This document shows positions 15,994 to 24,893 of a DNA stretch of 64,000 nt, piece by piece. The notes under the pieces were generated by a model that searched no databases, was not told the DNA's origin, and saw only the letters and a program-made list of their open reading frames with translations. The stretch lies in contig JAHEFE010000009.1 of the NCBI GenBank assembly GCA_024640365.1, positions 1-64,000 of the forward strand. Direction: 5' to 3'. Source of the stretch: Woeseiaceae bacterium (GTDB lineage: Bacteria > Pseudomonadota > Gammaproteobacteria > Steroidobacterales > Woeseiaceae). Made by a program: the position numbers and the translations under genes. Every line of letters starts with the position of its first letter. Position 1 is the first letter of the stretch.

Positions 15994-16446
15994 GTGAAAC
16001 ACACCAATAAGATGAATGCGCGAGGCTGTACTGAAAAGGGCTTCACCCTGATCGAAATCATGGTTGTCGTGATAATACTGGGAATCCTCGCGGCAATTGT
16101 GGCGCCGAACGTTATTGGACGCATCGATGACGCCCAGATAGCCCGGGTCAACCAGGACTTGCGCGGAATAGAAACCGCACTCAAATTTTACAAACTGGAC
16201 AACTTCCGCTATCCGGACACGGAACAGAGCCTCAATGCCCTGGTTACCCGACCGGCCGATCCCACGATCAAGAACTGGAAAACAGGCGGCTACCTTGACC
16301 GATTGCCCGTGGATCCCTGGGGAAACACCTATGAGTATCTAAATCCGGGCAATCACGGCGAAATCGACATCTATACCCTTGGCCGAGACGGCCGGCCCGG
16401 TGGCGAAGGCATTGATGCCGACATCGGCAATTGGGATCTCGAGTAA
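15994..16446 (+). CDS. gspG: Type II secretion major pseudopilin
   Basis: 150 residues. The major pseudopilin forms the periplasmic pseudopilus that pushes substrates through the secretin. The prepilin signal KG/FTLIEIMVVVIILGILAAIVAP is clear, with cleavage after G16 and Glu at +5. The C-terminal DPWGNTYEYLNPG and GRDGRPGGEGIDADIGNW form the usual calcium-binding loop. The GTG at 15994 has CGGAG seven bases upstream, whereas the ATG at 16012 has no ribosome binding site, so GTG is preferred. First gene of an eight-gene operon, gspG to gspN. Confidence 0.95.
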   Translation: MKHTNKMNARGCTEKGFTLIEIMVVVIILGILAAIVAPNVIGRIDDAQIARVNQDLRGIETALKFYKLDNFRYPDTEQSLNALVTRPADPTIKNWKTGGYLDRLPVDPWGNTYEYLNPGNHGEIDIYTLGRDGRPGGEGIDADIGNWDLE

Positions 16447-16454
16447 GTCCCAGC

Positions 16455-17039
16455 ATGCTTACCACGTCCAGGCGGACGCCAATGGCACGTTTTTCATTGC
16501 GTGGCTTTACTCTGATAGAACTGCTGGTCGTCATCATCATTATCGGAATCATCGCAGCAGTTGCGATGCTCTCTATTGGCAACCTCGGAGATAAGCGAGA
16601 GTTGGAGCAGGAAGCTCGACGCCTGGCCGCTCTGATAAACGTAGTCTCTGACGAAGCTGCTTTGCAAGGTCGTGATTATGGCGTGGAGTTCATGTTGTCG
16701 GGGTATCGTTTTTTGGAGATCGACCCATACACCAATCAATGGGCGGAAGTCACCGAAGATGATTTGCTACGACAGCGAAAACTTCCAGCCGATATTGAAT
16801 TTGAACTGTACCTGGAAGACCGGCGAGTTCTCCTGGAAGAATTACCAGCTGCCGTCGCCGAAGAGGAAAAGAGCCCAACAAAGGACAAAGTCCAACAGTA
16901 CCGACCGCACCTCCTAATACTGGCCAGCGGCGATTTTTCCCCATTCAATGTTGCGCTGGTCCGCAAGCTGGACGATAGAAAAATTTCAGTAACAGGAAAC
17001 CTGCTCGGGGAAATTAGCGTGGACGGTAATGAAGAATAG
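16455..17039 (+). CDS. gspH: Type II secretion minor pseudopilin GspH
   Basis: 194 residues. It begins with a prepilin leader ending LRG/FTLIELLVVIIIIGIIAAVAML (cleavage after about residue 17), followed by the GspH-type domain with SDEAALQGRDYGVEF and GYRFLEID. An internal charged stretch (EEEKSPTKDK) is longer than in some relatives. ATG 16455 is chosen over the TTG at 16431 that overlaps gspG; MARFSLRG at 16482 is a possible shorter start. It overlaps gspI by 11 bases. Confidence 0.9.
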   Translation: MLTTSRRTPMARFSLRGFTLIELLVVIIIIGIIAAVAMLSIGNLGDKRELEQEARRLAALINVVSDEAALQGRDYGVEFMLSGYRFLEIDPYTNQWAEVTEDDLLRQRKLPADIEFELYLEDRRVLLEELPAAVAEEEKSPTKDKVQQYRPHLLILASGDFSPFNVALVRKLDDRKISVTGNLLGEISVDGNEE

Positions 17040-17478
17040 CGTTCATTTATCACATTTCCCTACTACGGGCTTTACGTTGGTGGAAGTCATGGTAGCGCTG
17101 GCGATAGCCGCAATGGGGTTAGCGGCAGTTGCTGCCAGTATCAGTCAAATGGTAAATAACGCAGACGCGATGCAGCAAAGAACATTTGCCAGTTGGATCG
17201 CTCAAAATCAAATTACGGAAAGACGTCTGTCCAATGAGAAACCTCGCGTCAGCGTCAATGATGGTGAAGTCGATTTTGCGGGACAGCGATGGCGCTGGGA
17301 GGAGACAATTTCAGAGTCCGGCGTCGAAAATTTGTATCGCATTGATGTTGCAGTATCCGTTGAAGACGATGCTTCTATTATTCGCTCCGTAACTGGATTT
17401 ATTGGCGAAGCAATTACCCCTGGGTCCGCAAACATGGCCTGGGCGCCGGATCCAACGGCCGTCGGTGAAGAGCAATGA
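17029..17478 (+). CDS. gspI: Type II secretion minor pseudopilin GspI
   Basis: 149 residues. Prepilin leader MKNSVHLSHFPTTG with cleavage before FTLVEVMVALAIAAMGLAAVA. The conserved SWIAQNQITERRL that follows the first helix is a GspI hallmark. GspI nucleates the tip complex with GspJ and GspK. It overlaps gspH at the start and gspJ at the stop (ATGA). Confidence 0.92.
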   Translation: MKNSVHLSHFPTTGFTLVEVMVALAIAAMGLAAVAASISQMVNNADAMQQRTFASWIAQNQITERRLSNEKPRVSVNDGEVDFAGQRWRWEETISESGVENLYRIDVAVSVEDDASIIRSVTGFIGEAITPGSANMAWAPDPTAVGEEQ

Positions 17479-18089
17479 TTCGTCGACTGCAGGGCGCTTT
17501 TACTCTTATCGAAGTACTCGTCGCCATTTCCATTTTTAGTATCATGGCAACGTTTGCCTATGCGACCCTGGCACAGACTTTACTGAATTCAGAAATGCTG
17601 AGTGAGCGGATGGACAGATTGCAGGCTGTTCAGAAAGCAATTCGCACGTTGACGCTGGATTTCGAGCAACTGGCGCCGCGCCCCGTACGCACAGATTTCG
17701 GCGATAGTATGAGCCCTGCACTAGCCAGCGATGCAACCTCGGGCAATATTCTTGAATTGACCCACGGAGGCTGGAGTAACCCAGCACAACTACCGCGCAG
17801 CACGTTGCAGCGCTCGGCTTACCGTCTAGAAAACCAGGAATTAATTCGTTATTACTGGCCGGTCCTGGATCGCACCATGAATAGTGAAGTTTTCGAAGCA
17901 AAGTTATTAACCGATGTCGACAGTATTGTTATTCGCTACCTCAATATCAACGGTGAATGGATAGATCACTGGCCACCGCGCGAAACTTCCCCACAGGAAG
18001 GATTGAATTTGCGTCCGAGAGCCGCAGAAATAATTATATCGTTGAATGATTTTGGCGAAATTCGTCGCCTGATTGAGATAGCACCATGA
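17475..18089 (+). CDS. gspJ: Type II secretion minor pseudopilin GspJ
   Basis: 204 residues. Very short leader MIRRLQGA before FTLIEVLVAISIFSIMATFAY. The residue just before the cleaved Phe is Ala8 and not the usual Gly, with Gly at -2, which is unusual for prepilin peptidase substrates. The rest fits GspJ: AIRTLTLDFEQLAPRPVR and a GDMSP-like segment, then ENQELIRYYWPVLDR. It starts at an ATGA overlap with gspI and overlaps gspK by four bases. Confidence 0.92.
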   Translation: MIRRLQGAFTLIEVLVAISIFSIMATFAYATLAQTLLNSEMLSERMDRLQAVQKAIRTLTLDFEQLAPRPVRTDFGDSMSPALASDATSGNILELTHGGWSNPAQLPRSTLQRSAYRLENQELIRYYWPVLDRTMNSEVFEAKLLTDVDSIVIRYLNINGEWIDHWPPRETSPQEGLNLRPRAAEIIISLNDFGEIRRLIEIAP

Positions 18090-19009
18090 AAAATCGTGCG
18101 CTCAACCGTGGCGTTGCCCTGATAACTGCCATGCTGATAACTGCCCTGGCCACAGTCGTCGCGGCCAATCTTGCATGGGACAACGCGCTGGATATTAGGC
18201 GCACAACGGTCCAATTAAGTTACGAGCAGGCGAAGCAGGTTGGGTTCGGAGCCGAGAACTGGGTAGCGACAATTCTGCGCCAGGATCTTGAGGACAGTGA
18301 CACCGATAATCTGCAGGAAATCTGGGCGGTCCAGTTACCGGGTCTACCAATCGATGGCGGCGAATTAACCGGCAGCATTACCGATCTCCAGGGCCGTTTC
18401 AATATCAATAACCTTCTGACACCTGACGGCAAGGTCGACGAACCCTCGAAACTACAATTTCAGAGATTACTACAAAGCCTCGGACTCGATCCGGAGATTG
18501 CGGGCCTCGCCATAGACTGGCTCGATCAGGACCTGGAACCATCTTTTCCCAAAGGCGCCGAGGACTCAATTTATACATCGTTGGTTCCTGCCTATCGCAC
18601 CGCTAACCAACGAATCTGCAATGTGACCGAACTTGGGGCTCTGCAGGGTATGACCGCGGAACAAATGGCGTTGTTATCGCCGCACGTGACCGCATTGCCC
18701 GGCCGAACCGCAATCAATGTCAACACGGCGACGCCAGCGGTATTACAATCACTGGGTGAAAACATATCGGTACCTGATGTTGAGAGACTCCTGGTTGATC
18801 GCGAAAATGGTGGTTTCGTAGACGTAAAAACGGCATTTTCGACATTGGTGACACCAGAAGTGCTGAACAGTTTGGATACCAGTACCAGTTATTTTCAATT
18901 GAAGGTCGTCGTCCGTATTGGTACGGTGCATTTCACGCTCTACAGCCTTTTGCAACGAGGCCCGATGGGGAACATAACCCCGATACTGCGAAGCTTTGGA
19001 ACAACTTAA
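18086..19009 (+). CDS. gspK: Type II secretion minor pseudopilin GspK
   Basis: 307 residues, the large pseudopilin that caps the tip. Leader MKNRALNRG, then VALITAMLITALATVVAANLAW; as in other GspK proteins there is no Glu at +5. The helix-hairpin-like inserted domain with DLQGRFNINNLL, DWLDQDLEP and the terminal INVNTATPAVLQSL repeats are all typical. Its stop lies one base before the gspL ATG. Confidence 0.93.
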   Translation: MKNRALNRGVALITAMLITALATVVAANLAWDNALDIRRTTVQLSYEQAKQVGFGAENWVATILRQDLEDSDTDNLQEIWAVQLPGLPIDGGELTGSITDLQGRFNINNLLTPDGKVDEPSKLQFQRLLQSLGLDPEIAGLAIDWLDQDLEPSFPKGAEDSIYTSLVPAYRTANQRICNVTELGALQGMTAEQMALLSPHVTALPGRTAINVNTATPAVLQSLGENISVPDVERLLVDRENGGFVDVKTAFSTLVTPEVLNSLDTSTSYFQLKVVVRIGTVHFTLYSLLQRGPMGNITPILRSFGTT

Positions 19010-19010
19010 C

Positions 19011-20267
19011 ATGGCAGAAATTCTCGTAATTCGATTAGGCAACGACTCTGCAGCTCCAGCTGAATGGGTAGTTGTTGACAACAGTGGCGCCCGAATCGAT
19101 GCACCCGTAAAGGGCGAACTACCTGTGGCAGTGGCAGCAACAACGGATCGACGAGTGATCGTCCTGCTGCCTGCAAGCGATATTTTATTGACCTCCGTGG
19201 ATCTGCCGATTCGCTCCAGCAGCCGTTTATTGGCAGCACTGCCCTATGCGCTTGAGGAGCAATTAGCAGACGACCTTGAAACTCTGCACTTTGCGGCCGG
19301 CGCCCGAGATGCCAATGGCAAGACCGCGGTGGCTGTCCTGAATAAGGATTTGCTGCAGCGGTGGTTAGACCAACTCGCAACCGCCGGCCTAAATCCGGAT
19401 GTCGTTACGTCTGAACTTTCCGGCCTGACGCAGATTCCCGGCACTGTGAGCTTGTTGATTGAGGGCGAACACATCATGCTCAGCGACGGTGCTGAGACAC
19501 GGGTGTCGTTTCAGGATTTCGGCCCTGCGGATGTACTCACAGCAATCGGTGTGCTGAGTGATAAGGTGCATACAAAAAATGACAATATCTCTCGACACGT
19601 TATTGTGTATTGCGATGCACCAGCACAAGAGAAATTTCAAAAAGAGTTAATACTCCTGGAACAGGAGTTAACGAGTCTGGACATCAAGGTTTTTCCAGAT
19701 GGCGCACTCCCCCGATTGGCCTCAACGGTTGCGACAAATGATTGCGTCAATCTCTTGCAGGGAGCTTTCAGTACTGAGCAAAGTTACTCAGGTTTGTTCA
19801 GACCCTGGAAACTGGCCGCCATGTTACTGCTTGCATTTGGGGCACTTGGACTGATCAACAGCGGCACCGCGTATTACCAGTTACAAAAACAAGACAACGC
19901 ATTGCATCAACAAGTCGCGAATGAATTCAAAACTTCATTTCCATGGATTACAGAAACCAGAGATCCGGAGGCTCAGCTAAACTCATTGCTCGGGCAATCT
20001 GGTGCAGGTTCTACACCCCAGGTCTTTCTGCAATCGCTTGAACAACTAAGCCTCGCCCTCAAGCAGAATAGCGAAGCAACGATAGAGGCAATTAGCTATC
20101 GTGACGGTGTTATGGACATCCGGCTAACTGCTCCAAATGTTGCCACGCTCGACAAAATTCAGCAGGCAATTAGCAGTAATGGGCAATTCTCGGCGTCTAT
20201 ACAGTCGACCGACCAGCAAGGATCTGCCGTGAAAAGTCGAATTCAAATACAAGCGGGTGAAGCATGA
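19011..20267 (+). CDS. gspL: Type II secretion inner-membrane protein GspL
   Basis: 418 residues. The N-terminal actin-like cytoplasmic domain (about 1-255) would bind the GspE ATPase; one transmembrane segment lies near 265-285 (LAAMLLLAFGALGLINSG); a periplasmic ferredoxin-like domain follows. RSSSRLLAALPYALEEQLADD near residue 65 is the family motif. ATG 19011 is preferred to the TTG at 18996, which overlaps gspK. It overlaps gspM by four bases. Confidence 0.92.
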   Translation: MAEILVIRLGNDSAAPAEWVVVDNSGARIDAPVKGELPVAVAATTDRRVIVLLPASDILLTSVDLPIRSSSRLLAALPYALEEQLADDLETLHFAAGARDANGKTAVAVLNKDLLQRWLDQLATAGLNPDVVTSELSGLTQIPGTVSLLIEGEHIMLSDGAETRVSFQDFGPADVLTAIGVLSDKVHTKNDNISRHVIVYCDAPAQEKFQKELILLEQELTSLDIKVFPDGALPRLASTVATNDCVNLLQGAFSTEQSYSGLFRPWKLAAMLLLAFGALGLINSGTAYYQLQKQDNALHQQVANEFKTSFPWITETRDPEAQLNSLLGQSGAGSTPQVFLQSLEQLSLALKQNSEATIEAISYRDGVMDIRLTAPNVATLDKIQQAISSNGQFSASIQSTDQQGSAVKSRIQIQAGEA

Positions 20268-20752
20268 GGGACTGGTTCCTGGATTTGCAGCCGCGCGAGC
20301 GCTTAATGGTTTCGCTCGCAGCAATTTTCATCGTCTTCGCCGTGCTTTATCTCGGAGTTTGGCAGCCTGTTAACAAAGGCAAAAAGAATCTTACGGCGAG
20401 CATCAATACACAACAGCGGGTATTGTCGTTACTGCAAGAGGCAAAAGGACGCATTACGCAGCCGGGCGCCGGCATGACGCGCAACGTAGATCCAAATCAA
20501 TCTCTCGTTGTTCTAGTCGATACCACCTTGCGAAATCACTCTCTGTACCAATCGTTAAAACGCAGTCAACCATCGGGGGCTAACGGTATACGAGTGGAAT
20601 TTGAGAATGTTGCCTTTGATCAACTTATTGGCTGGTTAGGTGAGCTTGGCATGAACTATGACCTGCAAGTTCAATCGGGAAGTTTTTCCAGCCCTAGCAA
20701 CACGGCACCGGGCCGCGTGAATTCCACACTCACGCTGGAGCGCAGCCTTTGA
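20264..20752 (+). CDS. gspM: Type II secretion protein GspM
   Basis: 162 residues. One transmembrane helix at about 16-34 (VSLAAIFIVFAVLYLGVW) after a short cytoplasmic LQPRERLM, then a periplasmic domain. GspM dimerises with GspL to form the inner-membrane platform. Sequence is poorly conserved in this family; position and topology decide the call. The stop TGA overlaps the TTG start of gspN. Confidence 0.88.
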   Translation: MRDWFLDLQPRERLMVSLAAIFIVFAVLYLGVWQPVNKGKKNLTASINTQQRVLSLLQEAKGRITQPGAGMTRNVDPNQSLVVLVDTTLRNHSLYQSLKRSQPSGANGIRVEFENVAFDQLIGWLGELGMNYDLQVQSGSFSSPSNTAPGRVNSTLTLERSL

Positions 20753-21489
20753 AAATCAGCACACGTTTTATCCTGATCGGAGCTGGATTGGTATTACTAA
20801 TTGGGCTTATTTCAAATTTCCCGGCAAGGCTCGCTTATTCATGGATTGCCAAAGACCAGATCGCGCTGGCGAATGTCAGTGGCACCATCTGGAATGGCTC
20901 CGCAGGACAGGCCAATATTAGTGGCGTATACCTGAGCAACACCAAGTGGAGACTTAGTTTTTTTAATCTGCTAACGGGCAAGCTAGCCGTATCGATACAA
21001 ACATCTCCACTTTCCGGGTTGCTGTCTGCTCACGTGACCATTAATAGCGCTGGCAATGTGGCAATCAGAAACATTGAAGGTCAATTTCCAATTTCCGCTC
21101 TAAGCGAAGTCATTCCGTTAGTCGGTGTTAGCGGCACGATCGTTCCCCACCTTTCTGATGTCGAAATAGAGAATGGGCGAGTCAAGAAAGTGGTCGGCAG
21201 TATCACCATTGTGAATCTCGTATCAAATACTGTTGTCCCAGAAGTACTAGGCACTTTTTTAGTAGAACTCCAAACCTCTGAGAGCGCCATAACCGGCAGC
21301 GTTGAAGATGTGGAGGCTATCATCGACATAGCAGGCGCCGTCACCCTGACCAATCAGGGGACCTACTCGTTCATTGGTCAGATTGCTGAGAAAAGCAACA
21401 CACCGGCTCGACTCAGACAAAACCTGGCAAGAATGGGGGAAGTCAATGAGCGTGGGCAAAGGGACTTCCGGCTTGAGGGATCACTCTGA
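20749..21489 (+). CDS. gspN: Type II secretion protein GspN
   Basis: 246 residues. An N-terminal membrane anchor at about 8-25 (ILIGAGLVLLIGLIS) precedes a periplasmic beta-rich domain with the GTIWNGSAGQANISG pattern seen in GspN. The start is TTG at 20749, overlapping the gspM stop as TTGA, which indicates translational coupling. GspN is present in only part of T2SS gene clusters and is often dispensable. Last gene of the operon; it converges with the AddA-like gene, two bases apart. Confidence 0.85.
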   Translation: MKISTRFILIGAGLVLLIGLISNFPARLAYSWIAKDQIALANVSGTIWNGSAGQANISGVYLSNTKWRLSFFNLLTGKLAVSIQTSPLSGLLSAHVTINSAGNVAIRNIEGQFPISALSEVIPLVGVSGTIVPHLSDVEIENGRVKKVVGSITIVNLVSNTVVPEVLGTFLVELQTSESAITGSVEDVEAIIDIAGAVTLTNQGTYSFIGQIAEKSNTPARLRQNLARMGEVNERGQRDFRLEGSL

Positions 21490-21491
21490 CA

Positions 21492-24400
21492 TCATTCCTT
21501 TTCGGCGGACTCAGCTATCGTTACTTCCAAAAACTCGCTGAGTAACGGGAAATACAAAGCGGTGCGCACAGTTGCGCCAGAGTAACGACTGTATAAGCGG
21601 CGATATTTATCTAACTGCACCTCATAGCGATCCCGTTCCTGCCGCAAGAACCCAGCGAGATCACCTCCCTCGTGCGTGCTGGTCTTGTAGTCAACAATCC
21701 AATGTACGTCGTTTTCATCAATGCGCACTCGATCCAGGATCACGGATTCGACGACTCCATCAATCACTCCGCTCAAGGCGAACTCACTGTACCCCTCTCC
21801 TTCGAGCAACCAGCGCCCACGAGTATCCTCCAGCGCATTGCGAAGGGCTTTATGCACGCGACTACAAGCTGCTGACAAATCTTCTTGTTGCACGCCGAGG
21901 TCTGTTAGCCAATGTGAAGTGGTGCCCAGTAGCGTTGGTAATAACTCAACACTTTTAGCTACCTCACCATCAGTCATTTTTTGCAACCAGCGGTGTACAA
22001 CAGTGCCTGCGTGGGGCGCAAATGAACCCACCCAGTAATAGTCGATCTCATCCTCAGATTGAGGCACCGCCATGTTTGAGCTCATTAGAGTTGCTGGCAA
22101 AGACTGCACGTCTGGCAGTCGCCATGGGGGATTCAAACGCTTCAGAACTGGCACCACAAAATTTTCTTCATCCGCCTCGGCCACTGGCTCTTGCAGGCCA
22201 GCATGAGCTCTCTCGTAGTAGTCCGCCACGGCTGGCCAGAGCCTGCTCAACAAGCTACCCCCTGCTGCCTTTGATTCGCCTGCTTGAGTTACAACGGCAT
22301 TGCCAATTAGATGCAGTTGAGTCTCCGCGCGAGTACAAGCCACATACAGCAATCGGTCAAGTTCGAGCTGTTCTTTATCTTTTTGCATTCTCGCAATAAA
22401 TTGGTGAAGCGGGTCTTTTTCCAATTGCGTACGCGGCCCAACTGGGCTCAATATTAGTTCGTTTTCGCCATCTTCGCCGGGCAAAGTCAGCCAATTAAGC
22501 ACCGGTGGGTTACTATTACTCGTTGTCCTTCCCAAGCCATAAATAATAACGGTATCGAACTGCAAACCCTTGGCCTTGTGCATCGTCATGACTTGCAAAC
22601 GACACTCTGCGCTCACCTGACCGGATACTCTCTCGGTATCAAGCCGCTTTTCAAACTCAGCGACATCAGCCAATGTCCCGGCAACTTGAACTCGCTCAAC
22701 AACATCCAGAAAGCGATAAATATTTTCAATCGCCGCCGCACCTTCAAATAAAGCAGGTCCACCAAGCGCAAACCAGGCTCGCTCAATTCGATCCCGAAGT
22801 GAAAGAACCGCGGATGGCTTGAGCATGACCTGCATGACTTCGACAAATACTTGCACACGATTCCGACCGTCAGGTGAGAGCACTGCCAGGCGAGCCTCAT
22901 CGTGCAAAAGCTCCCAAATAGTGGCATGCTCATCGTTGCTGGCGATAGCATGTAAATCCTGCCAGGTCAGCCCTACCCAGGGACCACGTAACAGGCCCAG
23001 CCAGGCAATCCGGTCTCCACTGTGTGCCAGCGCGCGAGTTAGTGCCAATACGTCAATTATCTCGGGAAGATCAGTCAACCGGTCGATCTCTACCGCCTGA
23101 TACTGAATCTCGGCATGTCGTAATCGTTCCAGCAAATCCGGTAATTGGGTTCTGCTGCGAACAAGAACAGCAATTGAGCCCTCACTTTTACTCAGACTTT
23201 GCTCAATCACACGCAAACCACAATCCGCTTCAGCCGCTCTGCTAGAGCTAAACAATGGATGGATATGAAGCTCACCCAGTCCCGCATGCATCGGTACCGG
23301 AACGGAGTGCTCATAGCCAATAGCGCCGCGAACAACATCGTTGGTCGCTGGAAAAACCTTTGCAAACGTATCATTGAACCAGTGCACCAAATTTTCACCA
23401 GAGCGAAAATTTCGACGCAAAACCAGTCGTTCCAAAAGCACTGAGCCAATACCCATGGTTTGCGCCACCAGGAATTGACCTACCTCGGCATTGCGGAAAC
23501 GGTAGATAGATTGCATCGGATCGCCGACTGAAAAAACTGTGCGGCCGTCACCTGCTTCCCAACCAGCGGTCAATTGTTCGATAAGTGCATATTGCTCGAA
23601 AGACGTATCTTGCATTTCATCAATTAATAGATGACTTATCTTGTAATCCATTAGTAAGGCCAGCTCACTTGGAGCTTCCGCAGACCCCAGGGCGACTCGC
23701 GCAGCCAGCGCCATCTCGATGTGATCCGTAATACCTCGCGAGCTAAACAGAGTCCGCAATGCGGCCGCGGCGGCGGGTAGTAACTTGAACAGTGCCAGCA
23801 ACACCTGCCATTGCTCATCCGAATAACGGATGGGAGGAAGATTTCGAACCCCGTCGAGCATTTGGCAGAAATAGGTCTCGCCGGCCAATCCTTGCAACAA
23901 CTCAGTAAATGCCTTTTTTTGGCCAGAATCACCAGGCGGAAAACCCTGGTTCTTGTTTACTTGTTTTCTGTAATCGCCACCCTTGGTAAGCAACAGAGAC
24001 GCCATACCCAACCAGCGCTCGCGATCGTCGCTACCCGGCAGGACTTTCATGCCCGCTAGCAAATCGATACCTTCGTCAAATTTTTCGGCGCCGGCAACTG
24101 ATTGTGCCGCGTAATCTGCCAGCGGCAGTAATTCGCTGCGCAATGATGCCGGGCACGCAACGCTCAAGGCCTGTAAATATCTTTCGACCAGATTGCGAAT
24201 AGTTGCTTCTAGTTGGTGACGAACTTTGTCGGTATCTGCGACCTCCCAGCGACCATTACCGATGATGGATAACCACTGGTCCCGCTTGGCAAGCATGGTG
24301 CTGAGGTTGGATATATAAACGGACGTATTGTTATCGAGGTGCCTAATGACATTTTCCAGCGCGTCACACACCTCGCCCGGTGTCAGCAGCCAGTCTTCCA

Positions 24401-24893
24401 GGGTTGCTACCGCAGCAGCCTCATATAACCCGACCATTTCCGCATCCGCGATTATGGGGATCGCCCCACCCAGGCCCGAACTTATAGGCAATGTCCGTGC
24501 AAGCCGCGCATTCAGTGAGTCGAGTGTTTGGATACGCATTCGGCTGGGGGCGCTCAATAACTGCCAATTGCGACGCTTATCCTGCTCAAGAACCGCGCGC
24601 GCGGCACCATAAGTGATTTTCAGATGCTCAGGCTCTGGCTCCGATCCAACTAGCGCATCCTGCAGCGCCAGCAATACGCGCCGCTGCATTTCCGCTGCAG
24701 CTTTACGCGTAAACGTAATAGCAAGAATCTCCTCCGGTTCATTCACGGTTGCCAACAAGGTGAGGTAACGCTGAATCAGTAACTCAGTCTTGCCCGACCC
24801 CGCTGGAGCTTGAACAATAAACGACAAGCCAGGCTGCAGCGCGCGCTGCCGCGCAAACTCGTCCGCTTTCAATAATGCGGCGTCAGTCGACAC
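21492..24893 (-). CDS. UvrD-family helicase-nuclease, AddA/RecB-like
   Basis: 1133 residues. N-terminal SF1 helicase: Walker A QAPAGSGKTELLIQRY near residues 27-42, motif II LLIDEMQDTSFEQ, GDPMQSIYRFRNAE, and the later VMTMHKAKGLQFDTVI and LLYVACTRAE. The C-terminal RecB-type PD-(D/E)XK nuclease domain ends with WIVDYKTST, the catalytic D-x-K. This is the AddA architecture: ATP-driven unwinding and resection of double-strand breaks. It starts at GTG and overlaps the preceding nuclease gene by 11 bases, so the two proteins are coupled. No recBCD genes are visible here. Confidence 0.88.
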   Translation of the reverse strand: MSTDAALLKADEFARQRALQPGLSFIVQAPAGSGKTELLIQRYLTLLATVNEPEEILAITFTRKAAAEMQRRVLLALQDALVGSEPEPEHLKITYGAARAVLEQDKRRNWQLLSAPSRMRIQTLDSLNARLARTLPISSGLGGAIPIIADAEMVGLYEAAAVATLEDWLLTPGEVCDALENVIRHLDNNTSVYISNLSTMLAKRDQWLSIIGNGRWEVADTDKVRHQLEATIRNLVERYLQALSVACPASLRSELLPLADYAAQSVAGAEKFDEGIDLLAGMKVLPGSDDRERWLGMASLLLTKGGDYRKQVNKNQGFPPGDSGQKKAFTELLQGLAGETYFCQMLDGVRNLPPIRYSDEQWQVLLALFKLLPAAAAALRTLFSSRGITDHIEMALAARVALGSAEAPSELALLMDYKISHLLIDEMQDTSFEQYALIEQLTAGWEAGDGRTVFSVGDPMQSIYRFRNAEVGQFLVAQTMGIGSVLLERLVLRRNFRSGENLVHWFNDTFAKVFPATNDVVRGAIGYEHSVPVPMHAGLGELHIHPLFSSSRAAEADCGLRVIEQSLSKSEGSIAVLVRSRTQLPDLLERLRHAEIQYQAVEIDRLTDLPEIIDVLALTRALAHSGDRIAWLGLLRGPWVGLTWQDLHAIASNDEHATIWELLHDEARLAVLSPDGRNRVQVFVEVMQVMLKPSAVLSLRDRIERAWFALGGPALFEGAAAIENIYRFLDVVERVQVAGTLADVAEFEKRLDTERVSGQVSAECRLQVMTMHKAKGLQFDTVIIYGLGRTTSNSNPPVLNWLTLPGEDGENELILSPVGPRTQLEKDPLHQFIARMQKDKEQLELDRLLYVACTRAETQLHLIGNAVVTQAGESKAAGGSLLSRLWPAVADYYERAHAGLQEPVAEADEENFVVPVLKRLNPPWRLPDVQSLPATLMSSNMAVPQSEDEIDYYWVGSFAPHAGTVVHRWLQKMTDGEVAKSVELLPTLLGTTSHWLTDLGVQQEDLSAACSRVHKALRNALEDTRGRWLLEGEGYSEFALSGVIDGVVESVILDRVRIDENDVHWIVDYKTSTHEGGDLAGFLRQERDRYEVQLDKYRRLYSRYSGATVRTALYFPLLSEFLEVTIAESAEKE

